Part shown: positions 1 to 8,782 of the stretch, in pieces
Position numbering within the stretch: the first letter of the stretch is position 1
How the letters are laid out: each line of letters begins with the position of its first letter
Assembly (NCBI GenBank): GCA_934129745.1
Contig: CAKOWZ010000001.1
Span: 186,001-250,000, forward strand
Direction: 5' to 3'
DNA: 64,000 nucleotides
DNA from: an uncultured Clostridia bacterium
GTDB lineage: Bacteria > Bacillota > Clostridia > TANB77 > CAG-508
The notes under the pieces: model-generated
Seen by the model: the letters and a program-made list of their open reading frames with translations, nothing else
Told to the model about the DNA's origin: nothing
Databases searched by the model: none
Position numbers and translations under genes: made by a program

Positions 1-1
1 T

Positions 2-895
2 ATTAAAAAAATGATTTCTGAAAAATATTCTACTAATATTGTTAAATCTAAGTATGTTAATGATAGTAAAATTACTGACCATTATGCAATAATTCCGACT
101 GGACAAGGTTATGAAAATTTTGGTGGATTAACACCTTTACAAAAAGATATTTATAAATTAATTGTTAAAAGGTTTTTGTGTATTTTTTATCCTGCTGCTG
201 AGTTTAATAAATTATCTATTACAATTTCAGTTGATAATGAGGAATTTTCTGCTACAAGTAAAGTTTGTACAAAAATGGGATATTTAGAAATTGCAAAACC
301 TAAGGTAAATGGTGGGAAAAATATTGATAATACTACTATTACTGAAAAATCAAATATCTTAAATGAAAATAAAGATATTGATGAATCTAAGAAAAATGAG
401 ATTGGAAAAGATGGTAAAAAAGATAATGAAATTAATGAAGAATTTTTGAAAAAACTAAAAAAAGGACAAGAAATTGGGGTTATTAATTTTGAAACAAAAG
501 ATGCTGAAACAAGTCCACCATCTAGATATAATTCAGGGTCAATTATTTTGGCTATGGAAAATGCTGGTAAATTAATTGAAGATGAGGAATTAAGAGAACA
601 AATTAAAGGTGCTGGTATTGGAACAAGTGCTACAAGAGCTGAAATAATGAAAAAATTGGAAAGAATTCAGTATATTCAGATTAATACAAAAACTCAGATT
701 ATTACTCCAACTCAAAAAGGTGAGGTTATTTTTGATGTTGTAAATGGTTCTATGCCTGATATGCTTAATCCTAAGCTTACTGCTAGTTGGGAAAAGGGGT
801 TAGATATGGTTGCTAAAAAGGAGATTGGGTCTGAGGAATTTATGGGGAAACTTGAGAATTATATTAAGTTGAAATTTAAGAAATTGGTGTTCTAA
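2..895 (+). CDS. topB: DNA topoisomerase III, C-terminal part (5' end outside window)
   Basis: Type IA topoisomerase that cuts and passes single DNA strands to decatenate and relax DNA in the cytoplasm. The frame is open to the left edge, so only about 298 C-terminal residues are visible. Recognisable blocks are DHYAIIPT (family DHHAIIPT) and GIGTSATRAEIMKKL (family GIGTPATRAEII), both in the domains that close the central hole. The active-site Tyr lies upstream of the window. Between about residues 100 and 150 there is a Lys/Asn/Glu-rich low-complexity insert, probably a flexible linker. A perfect hairpin follows the stop codon. Confidence 0.85.
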   Translation: MKKMISEKYSTNIVKSKYVNDSKITDHYAIIPTGQGYENFGGLTPLQKDIYKLIVKRFLCIFYPAAEFNKLSITISVDNEEFSATSKVCTKMGYLEIAKPKVNGGKNIDNTTITEKSNILNENKDIDESKKNEIGKDGKKDNEINEEFLKKLKKGQEIGVINFETKDAETSPPSRYNSGSIILAMENAGKLIEDEELREQIKGAGIGTSATRAEIMKKLERIQYIQINTKTQIITPTQKGEVIFDVVNGSMPDMLNPKLTASWEKGLDMVAKKEIGSEEFMGKLENYIKLKFKKLVF

Positions 896-915
896 TGAAT
901 TTTTTGAAATATTTG

Positions 916-941
916 GAGATGGAGCAATTTTGCTCCATCTC
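916..941. terminator. Perfect 11-bp hairpin between convergent genes
   Basis: GAGATGGAGCA pairs with TGCTCCATCTC around a 4-nt loop. It lies between the end of topB (+) and the end of the YvyF-like gene (-), so it could stop transcription from both sides. The T-tract is weak. The motif GGAGCAATTTTGCTCC recurs in degenerate form at the ends of the large palindromic elements near 3.8 and 8.7 kb. Confidence 0.55.
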
Positions 942-962
942 TAAAATGTTTAACTTTGTAAT

Positions 963-1193
963 TTAGAATTTTAATTTAGAAAATTGAGAGTTTTGATTAA
1001 TTAACCTAGATAAATCCTTTGATGGAATTCCTGTATTTACAGCTAATTCATGAACTGTATCAGGAATAGAATAATTTTCTAAGTAGTTTTCTAGTTTTTG
1101 AATTTTTATATTATCTTTTTGAATACAGTTTGGACATATTTTTCCAGATGATGCAAAAAAACTTCCACATTGTGTACATTTGTTAAATTCCAT
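963..1193 (-). CDS. YvyF-like zinc-ribbon protein (flagellar-region protein family)
   Basis: A 76-residue protein. The start is set at ATG 1193, preceded by AGAAAGTG; an in-frame ATG at 1214 has no ribosome site. The N-terminus has CxxC...CxxC (CTQCG, then CPNC), a likely zinc knuckle. It is followed by a helical segment and a helix-turn-helix-like stretch (VHELAVNTGIPSKDLSRLI). This resembles the small Bacillus YvyF/TIGR03826 proteins found near flagellar genes. No flagellar genes are adjacent, so a role in motility is not supported here. Family call from pattern only. Confidence 0.5.
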   Translation of the reverse strand: MEFNKCTQCGSFFASSGKICPNCIQKDNIKIQKLENYLENYSIPDTVHELAVNTGIPSKDLSRLINQNSQFSKLKF

Positions 1194-1260
1194 ATTATCA
1201 CACTTTCTTATCATTTGATTTAGGTTTTTTTAAGATACCTATAAACTTATTGTGTTGTTT

Positions 1261-1335
1261 TAAAATTTGTTTTTTTCTAAAATTTGTTTTGTTTAAAATT
1301 TTGTTTACTTAAAATTTGTTCAATTTTAAATTGTT
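1261..1335. repeat. Four TAAAATTTGTTT-like repeats with 16-17 bp period
   Basis: TAAAATTTG-type units start at about 1261, 1278, 1294 and 1310 in the intergenic region between the YvyF-like gene and the PBP gene. The rest of 1215-1428 is plain AT-rich sequence. The function is unknown; it could be a regulator array or simple AT drift. Confidence 0.4.
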
Positions 1336-1428
1336 ATTGATTAATATACTTGAGTTTATTTTATCATATTAATAAAAATTGTCAATTTTATTTTAAGAAA
1401 TTGGTCTATATGATTTCAAAAATTAGAA

Positions 1429-1456
1429 TTGAAAAATTTGACACATATGATATAAT
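1429..1456 (+). promoter_or_regulatory. Sigma-A promoter of the PBP gene
   Basis: TTGAAA (1429-1434), a 16-bp spacer and TATAAT (1451-1456), with a TG extended -10 at 1448. It lies 35 bp upstream of the coding start. Confidence 0.6.
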
Positions 1457-1490
1457 AGGAAATAATAAAAAATGAAAGGTATGAAAATTA

Positions 1491-3773
1491 TTGAGTAATA
1501 AAAATAGAAAAACAAATAAGAAAAATGCCAAAAGTACTGAAAACATCAGGTTTGGTAAAAGAGTATATGAAGATGAAGATATAAATAAAATTGGAAAATC
1601 AAATAACAAACATAGTAAAAATAATGCAAAAAAAAGTCAGTCTAGAACAGGAAAAAAAGGACATAAAAATATAGATTATAATAATGATGAGATAGGTAAA
1701 AATGGAGAAAATCTTTATAAGGTTGGTCTGATTAGAAAAAAATATATCACAGAAGAAGAATTTTTAAAAAAGAAGAAAAGAAGAAAAATTAGATTAATAA
1801 TATTTATATTAATTTTTATTATATGGCTTATAACATTTGCAGTTTCATTATTTAAATGGAACAAAATAATGAAAGATATTATTACATGTAAAAATTCTGT
1901 TGTATTAGATTCAACAGGAAAAGTGATTGCAGTTTTGGGTGGATCTAGAATTCAAGAAACAGTTAGTTTAGACAACATTCCAGATGATTTAGAACATGCT
2001 TATGTTGCAATTGAAGATAAAAATTTTTATAAACATCATGGAATTAATGTAAAAAGAACAGTAGGAGCCATTGGGTCATATGTAATTCATAAAGGGTCTG
2101 CAAGTTATGGAGGAAGTACTATTACACAACAAATGATAAAAAATGTTACAGGTGAAAATGAATCAAAAATTTCAAGAAAAGTTGTTGAATGGGATAGAGC
2201 AATAAAAACTGAAATGGTTCTTTCTAAAGATGAAATTATGCAAACTTATTTGAATGTTATTTATGTTGGACCAAATGTTTATGGTGTTCAAATGGGAGCC
2301 AAATATTATTTTAATAAAGATGTTTCAGAATTAGATTTAGCTGAATGTGCATTTCTAGCTGGTTTAAATCATTCACCAAATTCATATAATCCATTTGGTG
2401 ATAATGTTAATACTGAAAGAATAAAATCAAGAACAATTACTGTTTTAAACCAAATGCTAGAACAAGGTTATATAAATCAAAATGATTATAAAAATGCTGT
2501 AAATGAAGTAAATTCAGGCTTAAAATTTAAACAAGGTGAAGTTAAATCAAAATATGAAAATGTAAATTCATATATGGTTGATGCGACAGTATCAGAAGTT
2601 ATAAAAGATTTACAAAAAGATAAAAAAATGTCTGAAAGTTTTGCAACAAATTATTTATATTTTTCTGGATTAGAAATTTATTGTACACAAAATTCTGATA
2701 TTCAAAAAGATATTGAAGATGAATTTTCTAAAACAAAATATATGGTTAAATCATCAACAAATCATAATACAACTGCTCAAGCTGCAATGGTTATTATTGA
2801 CCATAAAACAGGTCAGGTTATGGGATGTGTAGGTGGACTTGGTGAAAAAACTACTTCAAGAGGGTTTAATAGAGCAACTCAAGCAAAAAGACAAACAGGT
2901 TCTGCAATTAAACCAATTGCGGTTCTTGGCCCAGCATTAGAAGAAAAAATTATAACACCTGTTACAATTTATGATGACACAAGAACAGTTTTTGAAAATG
3001 ATTATAGTCCAACTGATTGTGAAAATGAATTAGGTAAAATTACAGTAAGAAGAGCTGTTGAATCATCTCAAAATATTCCTTTTGTAAAAATTATGGAACA
3101 ACTTACACCTAAAAAATCAATTGAATATATGGAAAAAGAAGGAATTACAACTTTGACTGATAAGGACTGTGATTTACCACTTGCTTTAGGTGGATTAGAT
3201 AAAGGTTCAACACCACTTGAAATGGCTGTTGCATATTCATGTATTGCAAATGGTGGGAAATATATTGAACCAATTTTTTATACCAAAGTAAATAATTCTT
3301 ATGGTAAAACTATTTTAAAAAATAAACAAGCATCAAGAAAAGTATATTCTGAAGACACAACTTATGTATTAAAAAAATTATTAACAGAGCCTGTTAATGG
3401 AATGTATGGAACAGCTAGAACTTGTAAGATAGATGGATTTGAAGTAGCTGCAAAAACAGGTACTACTAATGATAATTATGATAAATGGTTATGTGGATTT
3501 ACTGAATTTTATACAGGTGTTATTTGGTATGGTTTTGATTCTAATGAAACAATTAATGAAGGAGCAGATTCTATGGCAAACCAAATGTGGACTGATGTTA
3601 TGAAAAAAGTTCATGAGAATCTGATTAAAACTAATTTTAGTAGACCTCAAAATGTTGAAGAAGCTACTATTTGTAAAAATAGTGGAAAATTGGCTAATGG
3701 TAATTGCAAAAATACATATGTAGAATATTTTAGAAAAGGAACAGTTATTAGTGAAAAATGTGATATACATTAA
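1491..3773 (+). CDS. Penicillin-binding protein 1A (class A PBP)
   Basis: Bifunctional peptidoglycan synthase that polymerises lipid II and cross-links stem peptides outside the membrane. The start is TTG at 1491 with GAAAGG 12-17 bp upstream; the ATG at 1481 reads into a stop after five codons. Order: a very basic cytosolic tail (1-100), one membrane segment (about 101-122), and a GT51 glycosyltransferase with EDKNFYKHHG (about 175-184) and GGSTITQQ (about 207-214). A transpeptidase follows with SAIK (Ser471), a SxN-type motif (SQN) and KTGT (about 655). The short C-terminal tail has three Cys. The full length (760 aa) is normal for the family. The long Lys/Asn-rich N-terminal tail is unusual. 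Confidence 0.92.
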   Translation: MSNKNRKTNKKNAKSTENIRFGKRVYEDEDINKIGKSNNKHSKNNAKKSQSRTGKKGHKNIDYNNDEIGKNGENLYKVGLIRKKYITEEEFLKKKKRRKIRLIIFILIFIIWLITFAVSLFKWNKIMKDIITCKNSVVLDSTGKVIAVLGGSRIQETVSLDNIPDDLEHAYVAIEDKNFYKHHGINVKRTVGAIGSYVIHKGSASYGGSTITQQMIKNVTGENESKISRKVVEWDRAIKTEMVLSKDEIMQTYLNVIYVGPNVYGVQMGAKYYFNKDVSELDLAECAFLAGLNHSPNSYNPFGDNVNTERIKSRTITVLNQMLEQGYINQNDYKNAVNEVNSGLKFKQGEVKSKYENVNSYMVDATVSEVIKDLQKDKKMSESFATNYLYFSGLEIYCTQNSDIQKDIEDEFSKTKYMVKSSTNHNTTAQAAMVIIDHKTGQVMGCVGGLGEKTTSRGFNRATQAKRQTGSAIKPIAVLGPALEEKIITPVTIYDDTRTVFENDYSPTDCENELGKITVRRAVESSQNIPFVKIMEQLTPKKSIEYMEKEGITTLTDKDCDLPLALGGLDKGSTPLEMAVAYSCIANGGKYIEPIFYTKVNNSYGKTILKNKQASRKVYSEDTTYVLKKLLTEPVNGMYGTARTCKIDGFEVAAKTGTTNDNYDKWLCGFTEFYTGVIWYGFDSNETINEGADSMANQMWTDVMKKVHENLIKTNFSRPQNVEEATICKNSGKLANGNCKNTYVEYFRKGTVISEKCDIH

Positions 3774-3794
3774 GTCCTTTATAAATTTTGAAAC

Positions 3795-4198
3795 ATTTGG
3801 AAACAGAGCAATTTTGTTCTATTTTTTGGATTACATATGTAGGGGGGCAATTTGCAGTTAGCTCCTGAAATAATTTGAGATAAGCTTGATGGCTTGGTAT
3901 TGCAAATAATTGGAGAGTAATATAATTACATTCCGCAGACTTGCTGGCTCGGCTTTGTTAAAAAGCAAAAGGTATTTGGGTGATGTTAAGTGTTTATGTG
4001 TTGTTGTACCTTTTGCGGTTTTTAACAAACCTTGCCAAACTGCGCGTCTGTGCTCCATCGTAATTATATTACTCTCCAATTATTTGCAATACCAAGCCAT
4101 CAAGCTTATCTCAAATTATTTCAGAAGTTAACTGCAAATTACAAACCCCCCTACATATGTAATCTAAAAGAAAATAAAACAAAATTACTCCACTCCAA
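3795..4198. repeat. Large palindromic element, copy 1
   Basis: About 400 bp of inverted repeat centred near 3997. The inner arms of roughly 78 bp (about 3855-3932 and 4058-4135) are almost perfectly complementary. Pairing continues outward, less perfectly, through ATTACATATGTAGGGGG and its complement. The core (about 3933-4055) contains the nested pair GTTAAAAAGCAAAAGGTA / TACCTTTTGC and an asymmetric internal loop (CGCAGACTTGCTGGCTCGGC against GCCAAACTGCGCGTCTGTGC). Related copies lie at 8353-8732 and 51559-51884. Open frames on both strands here are by-products of the symmetry. Confidence 0.85.
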
Positions 4199-4250
4199 AA
4201 ATCTGTCAAAACAGGTCGAAAAAACACGATGAATAATGTTGCAAAAAGTA

Positions 4251-4280
4251 TTGATATATATATGTTTTTTGTGGTAAAAT
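4251..4280 (+). promoter_or_regulatory. Probable promoter of murL
   Basis: TTGATA (4251-4256), an 18-bp spacer and TAAAAT (4275-4280) with a TG extended -10. It sits 25 bp upstream of the murL start. Confidence 0.45.
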
Positions 4281-4304
4281 TAGAAAGAATTGGAGGTAAA
4301 ATTA

Positions 4305-5690
4305 ATGGTAAATAACTCAGAAAAATATGAAGAATTAAGAAAAAAATACAACAAATTTATCTATGATAGCTTTTCAGTTGAAAATACTGATGAAGAAATT
4401 ATAATTAAATTTAAATTTATAATTGAAAACTTAACAACATTTGAACCAAAAGTTAAAATAAAAAAAGACAAATTAAATATAGATAATAAATTAATAGAAA
4501 ACTGTAACAATGCAGCTTTCCATATGGGACTAATAGAACTTATTAGTTATTGGAAATCAACATGTTCACCAAATGTAATTATAAAAGCAGGTTATATAAA
4601 TGAAGAACAAATTAAATGGTTCAAAAAACTATATTTTTATGGTTTAGGTGAAATGTTTTACACAAATGGAATTCATGCAAATATAGATAATTTTATGAAC
4701 ATTACTTGTGAAACCAATGTTATTTATAATGATATTATTAATAACAAAAATGAAGGATATTTAATTCCAATTGGTGGAGGAAAAGACTCATGTGTAACAT
4801 TAGAATGTTTGAAAAAAGAAAAAGATAATTATTGTCTAATTGTAAATCCGAAACCAGTAACACTTGAATGTGCCATAGTTGCTGGATATTCTGAAGATAA
4901 AATTGTTAAAGTAATTAGAAACATAGATAATAATTTATTAGATTTAAATAAAAAAGGTTTTTTAAATGGCCACACACCATTTTCATCAATGCTTGCCTTT
5001 TTATCTTATTTTGTAGCAGATTTAATTGGAAAAAAATATATATCTTTATCAAATGAATCAAGTGCAAATGAATCAAATGTTGATGGTGAAAAAATTAATC
5101 ATCAATATTCAAAAAGTATTGAATTTGAAAATGATTTTAGATATTATTCATCTAAATATTTGAAAAGAAATACTGAATATTTCAGCTTTTTGAGACCATT
5201 AAACGAATTAGAAATAGCAATGACATTTTCAAAATTTGAAAAATATCACCATATTTTTAAAAGCTGTAATGTAGGAAGTAAAGGACAAGTATGGAAATGG
5301 TGCTGTAATTGCCCTAAATGTTTATTTGTATATATTATTTTAAGTCCATTTTTATATAAAGAAAAATTAGTCGACATTTTTGGAGAAGATTTATTTGAAA
5401 GAAATGATTTATTAACAACATTTGTTGAATTAACAGGAAATGGAGAAACAAAGCCTTTTGAATGTGTTGGAACATATGAAGAGGTTTGTTTCGCAATTAG
5501 TAAAACAATAAATAATATTGAAAAATTTTCAGATGATAAAAAATTACCATATTTATTAAAATATTTTAAAGACAATTTTGAATTAAGTAATTTAGAAAAT
5601 GATTTAACAAAATTTTATTATAAACAAAATAATTTAGATGAATATCAAGAAAGTATTTTAAAAAGAAATGTTTTTGGCACTGAAATATAA
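4305..5690 (+). CDS. murL: UDP-MurNAc-L-Ala-L-Glu epimerase (MurL)
   Basis: A 461-aa protein. The start is ATG 4305 with GGAGGT at 4292-4297; a TTG at 4290 overlaps the ribosome site and is unlikely. MurL uses ATP to convert the terminal L-Glu of UDP-MurNAc-L-Ala-L-Glu to D-Glu. Family traits seen: an N-terminal half with a HMGLIELISYWKS-type block, LYFYGLGEMFYTNG, a PP-loop-like GGGKDS (about residues 157-162) for adenylation, LNGHTPFSS, INHQYSKS and a Cys-rich WKWCCNCPKCLF block. The next gene is a MurD ligase, the arrangement known for MurL/MurD2 in Xanthomonas. The function is inferred from family pattern plus this context. Confidence 0.75.
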   Translation: MVNNSEKYEELRKKYNKFIYDSFSVENTDEEIIIKFKFIIENLTTFEPKVKIKKDKLNIDNKLIENCNNAAFHMGLIELISYWKSTCSPNVIIKAGYINEEQIKWFKKLYFYGLGEMFYTNGIHANIDNFMNITCETNVIYNDIINNKNEGYLIPIGGGKDSCVTLECLKKEKDNYCLIVNPKPVTLECAIVAGYSEDKIVKVIRNIDNNLLDLNKKGFLNGHTPFSSMLAFLSYFVADLIGKKYISLSNESSANESNVDGEKINHQYSKSIEFENDFRYYSSKYLKRNTEYFSFLRPLNELEIAMTFSKFEKYHHIFKSCNVGSKGQVWKWCCNCPKCLFVYIILSPFLYKEKLVDIFGEDLFERNDLLTTFVELTGNGETKPFECVGTYEEVCFAISKTINNIEKFSDDKKLPYLLKYFKDNFELSNLENDLTKFYYKQNNLDEYQESILKRNVFGTEI

Positions 5691-5816
5691 TGTTAAAAAA
5701 ATAATCAAAATATGGACAAAAATAGATTAATATAAAAAATGAAGTAGAAATAATTTATATAATAATTATATTATATACAAATTATATAATTAAGAGATTG
5801 AAAGAAGAGATTTAAA

Positions 5817-7199
5817 ATGATAGAAAAATTAGTAGAATATTTAAAAAATAAAAAAATAATAATATTAGGTTTTGGTCTTGAAGGATATTCAACATATAGA
5901 TTTATAAAAAAACATATTCCTGAACAAAAAATATATATATCAGATGCAAACCCTAATTTTCTAGAAAAATATGAAGATGTAAAAAATGATGATAAAGCAC
6001 AAATTGTACCACAAGAACAATATTTAAAAGGATTAAATGAATATGACATTATAATGAAAACACCAGGTCTATCATTTAAAGATATTGACACATCAGAATT
6101 TATTGGAAAAATAAAATCTCAACTAGAGTTATTCTTAGAATTTGTTGATGTATATACAATTGGTGTAACAGGAACAAAAGGAAAAAGTACTACAAGTTCA
6201 TTGATATATAATGTTTTAAAAGAACAAAAAGATGATGTACATTTACTTGGAAATATAGGTGTTCCATTGTTTGATGAAATCGACAGATTAAATAAAAATT
6301 CTGTTGTTGTTTTAGAATTATCTTCACATCAGTTAGAGTTTGTAGAAGTGTCTCCAAATATTGCAATTGTTTTGAATTTATTTGAGGAACATTTAGATCA
6401 TTATAAATCTTATGAACATTATATAAATGCAAAATTAAATATTGCAAAATATCAAAAAAAAGGTGATAATTTTATTTATAGTATTGATAATGAATGTTTA
6501 AAACAACATGTTGAGAACATTAGAAATGAATTAAAATCTAATATTTTTGAGATAAGTTTTAATGGTAATACTAAAATATGTAAGTCTGATAAATTAATAA
6601 TAAGAGATGGAATTAAGGTAAAAAATGAATCAGGTGATATTTTATATATAGACTCAGATTCTAGAAAGATATTAGGAGAACATAATTTTAATAATATCAT
6701 GTTTGTTTCAACAGTTGCAAAAATTATGAATTTAGATATGAATAAATCAATGAAATCAATTTATGAATCAAAACCATTACCACATAGAATGGAGTTTGTT
6801 TGTGAATTAAATGGTGTTAAATATTATAATGATTCAATTGCAACAATTCCTGAATCTACGATAAATGGTTTAGAAACTTTAAAAAATGTTAAAACTTTAA
6901 TTATAGGTGGAAAAGATAGAGGAATTGATTATACAAAATTTGCTGAATATTTAAATAACACAGATATTAAAAATTTAATTTGCTTACCTGATACTGGATG
7001 GAAAATTGCAAATATGATTACAAATAATATTATGAAAAAACATATTGTTAAAGATATGTATGAAGCTGTAAAAATTGCAAAACAAGTAACTTCAGATGGA
7101 GAAATTTGTTTATTATCACCAGCAGCCTCTAGTTATGGTTTTTTTAAGAATTTTAAAGAAAGAGGAAATTTATTTAAAAAATTAGTTAACGAAAATTAA
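5817..7199 (+). CDS. murD: UDP-N-acetylmuramoyl-L-alanine--glutamate ligase (MurD family, likely MurD2)
   Basis: A 460-aa Mur ligase that adds Glu to UDP-MurNAc-L-Ala with ATP in the cytoplasm. Visible are an N-terminal Rossmann-like nucleotide domain (IIILGFGLEGYS), the ATP loop GVTGTKGKST (about 116-125), LELSSHQLEF (about 166), the EHLDHY metal/ATP motif (about 191) and a C-terminal block with YNDSIATIPEST and GGKDRG. It is separated from murL by 126 bp with a GAAAGAAGAG ribosome site. Because the neighbour is a MurL epimerase, this enzyme may load L-Glu (MurD2) rather than D-Glu. That specificity cannot be read directly from the sequence. Confidence 0.85.
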   Translation: MIEKLVEYLKNKKIIILGFGLEGYSTYRFIKKHIPEQKIYISDANPNFLEKYEDVKNDDKAQIVPQEQYLKGLNEYDIIMKTPGLSFKDIDTSEFIGKIKSQLELFLEFVDVYTIGVTGTKGKSTTSSLIYNVLKEQKDDVHLLGNIGVPLFDEIDRLNKNSVVVLELSSHQLEFVEVSPNIAIVLNLFEEHLDHYKSYEHYINAKLNIAKYQKKGDNFIYSIDNECLKQHVENIRNELKSNIFEISFNGNTKICKSDKLIIRDGIKVKNESGDILYIDSDSRKILGEHNFNNIMFVSTVAKIMNLDMNKSMKSIYESKPLPHRMEFVCELNGVKYYNDSIATIPESTINGLETLKNVKTLIIGGKDRGIDYTKFAEYLNNTDIKNLICLPDTGWKIANMITNNIMKKHIVKDMYEAVKIAKQVTSDGEICLLSPAASSYGFFKNFKERGNLFKKLVNEN

Positions 7200-7326
7200 T
7201 AATTTTTTGACTGCAAAATATTAGACAAGCTGGTTAATATTTAATGAAAATATAAGCTGATAACCTTATATTTAAGGATTAGATAATAAGTATATGTATG
7301 AACATAAGAAAGGACGTGTTAAATAA

Positions 7327-8373
7327 ATGATTTTATGGATTATAATGATAATAATAGGTTTTGCTTTATTAATAAAAGGAGCGGATTTATTAGTAGATGG
7401 TGCAAGTAATATTGCTAAAAAATTTCACATACCAGAAATAATCATTGGTTTAACAGTTGTTTCAATAGGAACTTCAATGCCAGAGTTATTTGTAAGTATT
7501 ACATCTGCTATTGAGGGATATCCAGATATGTCTATTGGAAATGTTATTGGAAGTAATATTGCAAATTTACTTTTAGTACTTGGTGTTTCTGCAATATTAA
7601 AACCAGTAAAATTTAAAAAGGAAACAAGATTAATTGAAATTCCAATTTGTGTGGGTGTATCATTAATTTTTGCTTTTTTTACTAATTTGGGAAGAGATAT
7701 AACACGATTAGAAGCAGGGGTTTTGTTATTTTTATTTGTATGTTTTATTATTTATACTATTATTATGGCTAAAAAAGGTGAAGAGTTTGATGAAGAAACT
7801 GACAATAATGAAATTGATGAGAAAAAATTAAACAATAATATAAAAAAAATAGATGAAATTAAATCTAAAGAAAAAAATAAAAATAAATCAGAATTAAAAA
7901 ATTCAAAAATAAAAAACTCAACATTGCTTGATGTTATATTTGTGGTTTTAGGTGCAGTTATGCTTAAATTTGGTGGAGATTTTGCAGTAAATAATTCAGT
8001 AAAAATTGCTAATTTCTTAGGATTGAGTGAAAAATTAATTAGTGTTACAATTCTTGCATTAGGTACAAGTTTACCTGAATTAGTTACAAGTATATCTGCT
8101 GCAAGAAAAGGAAATAGTGATATTGCAATTGGAAATATATTAGGTTCAAATGTATTTAATATGTTATTAATAATTGGAATTTCGGCTATGATTAAACCAA
8201 TTACTTATAATGTTGAATATAATGTTGATATGATTTTTATGATAGCAGCTACAGTTGTGTTAGCAATGTTTCCAGTTATTAAACCACGAAATAAGATGAG
8301 TAGAAATAATGGTATCATTTATTTTTTAATGTATATTGCATATATGTGTGTGGTTTTTGGAAGACAAATTTGA
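7327..8373 (+). CDS. Calcium/sodium antiporter (CaCA family, YrbG-like)
   Basis: A 348-aa inner-membrane exchanger of Na+ (or H+) for Ca2+. Two inverted halves each carry the alpha-repeat signature: GTSMPELFVSI with GNVIGSNIANLL in the first, GTSLPELVTSI with GNILGSNVFNML in the second. The acidic Glu of each PEL is the ion-binding residue. The halves are joined by a hydrophilic Asn/Lys/Glu-rich loop (about 150-195) that is longer than in compact homologues. The start ATG 7327 follows AAAGGA. The upstream 127 bp hold no recognised riboswitch. Confidence 0.88.
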   Translation: MILWIIMIIIGFALLIKGADLLVDGASNIAKKFHIPEIIIGLTVVSIGTSMPELFVSITSAIEGYPDMSIGNVIGSNIANLLLVLGVSAILKPVKFKKETRLIEIPICVGVSLIFAFFTNLGRDITRLEAGVLLFLFVCFIIYTIIMAKKGEEFDEETDNNEIDEKKLNNNIKKIDEIKSKEKNKNKSELKNSKIKNSTLLDVIFVVLGAVMLKFGGDFAVNNSVKIANFLGLSEKLISVTILALGTSLPELVTSISAARKGNSDIAIGNILGSNVFNMLLIIGISAMIKPITYNVEYNVDMIFMIAATVVLAMFPVIKPRNKMSRNNGIIYFLMYIAYMCVVFGRQI

Positions 8374-8732
8374 TGGAGATTTTTTTGGAGGTGTCAAATT
8401 ACACTTAACTTCTAAAATAGTTTGAAATGAATTAGGATTGCTTGGTCTTGAAAATAATTGGAGAGTAGTATAATTACATTCAGCAGACTTGCTGGCTCGG
8501 CTTTGTTAAAAAGCAAAAGGTATTTTGGTGATATTAAATGTTTATGTGTTGTTATACCTTTTGCGGTTTTTAACAAACCTTGCCAAACTGCGCGTCTGTG
8601 CTTCATTGTAATTATACTACTCTCCAATTATTTTCAAGACCAAGCAATCCTAATTCATTTCAAACTATTTTAGGAGTTAAGTGTAATTTGCCAACCTTAA
8701 TATAATCTGATAAAATGGAACAAAATTGTCCA
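8353..8732. repeat. Large palindromic element, copy 2
   Basis: About 380 bp of inverted repeat centred near 8542, overlapping the last codons of the exchanger gene and reaching towards the end of asnS. The stem from TTACACTTAACTTC inward to GGAGAGTAGTATAATTAC is nearly perfect. The core is almost identical to copy 1 at 3795-4198, but the arm sequences differ at roughly a quarter of positions and still pair with each other. Reading frames inside it are by-products of the symmetry. Confidence 0.85.
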
Positions 8733-8782
8733 GGTCCTAAATGTTAAAAATGACTTAAATATGATATGTCATAATTTGTAAA

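Noticed and set aside
1438..1456. TTGACA at 1438 as the -35 of the PBP promoter
   Set aside because: Only 7 bp separate it from the TATAAT; TTGAAA at 1429 has the right spacing.
3858..4131. Overlapping 73-codon open frames on both strands, nearly identical at their ends
   Set aside because: They are mirror images produced by the palindromic element; there is no ribosome site and the same happens in copies 2 and 3 (8412-8673, 51776-52069).
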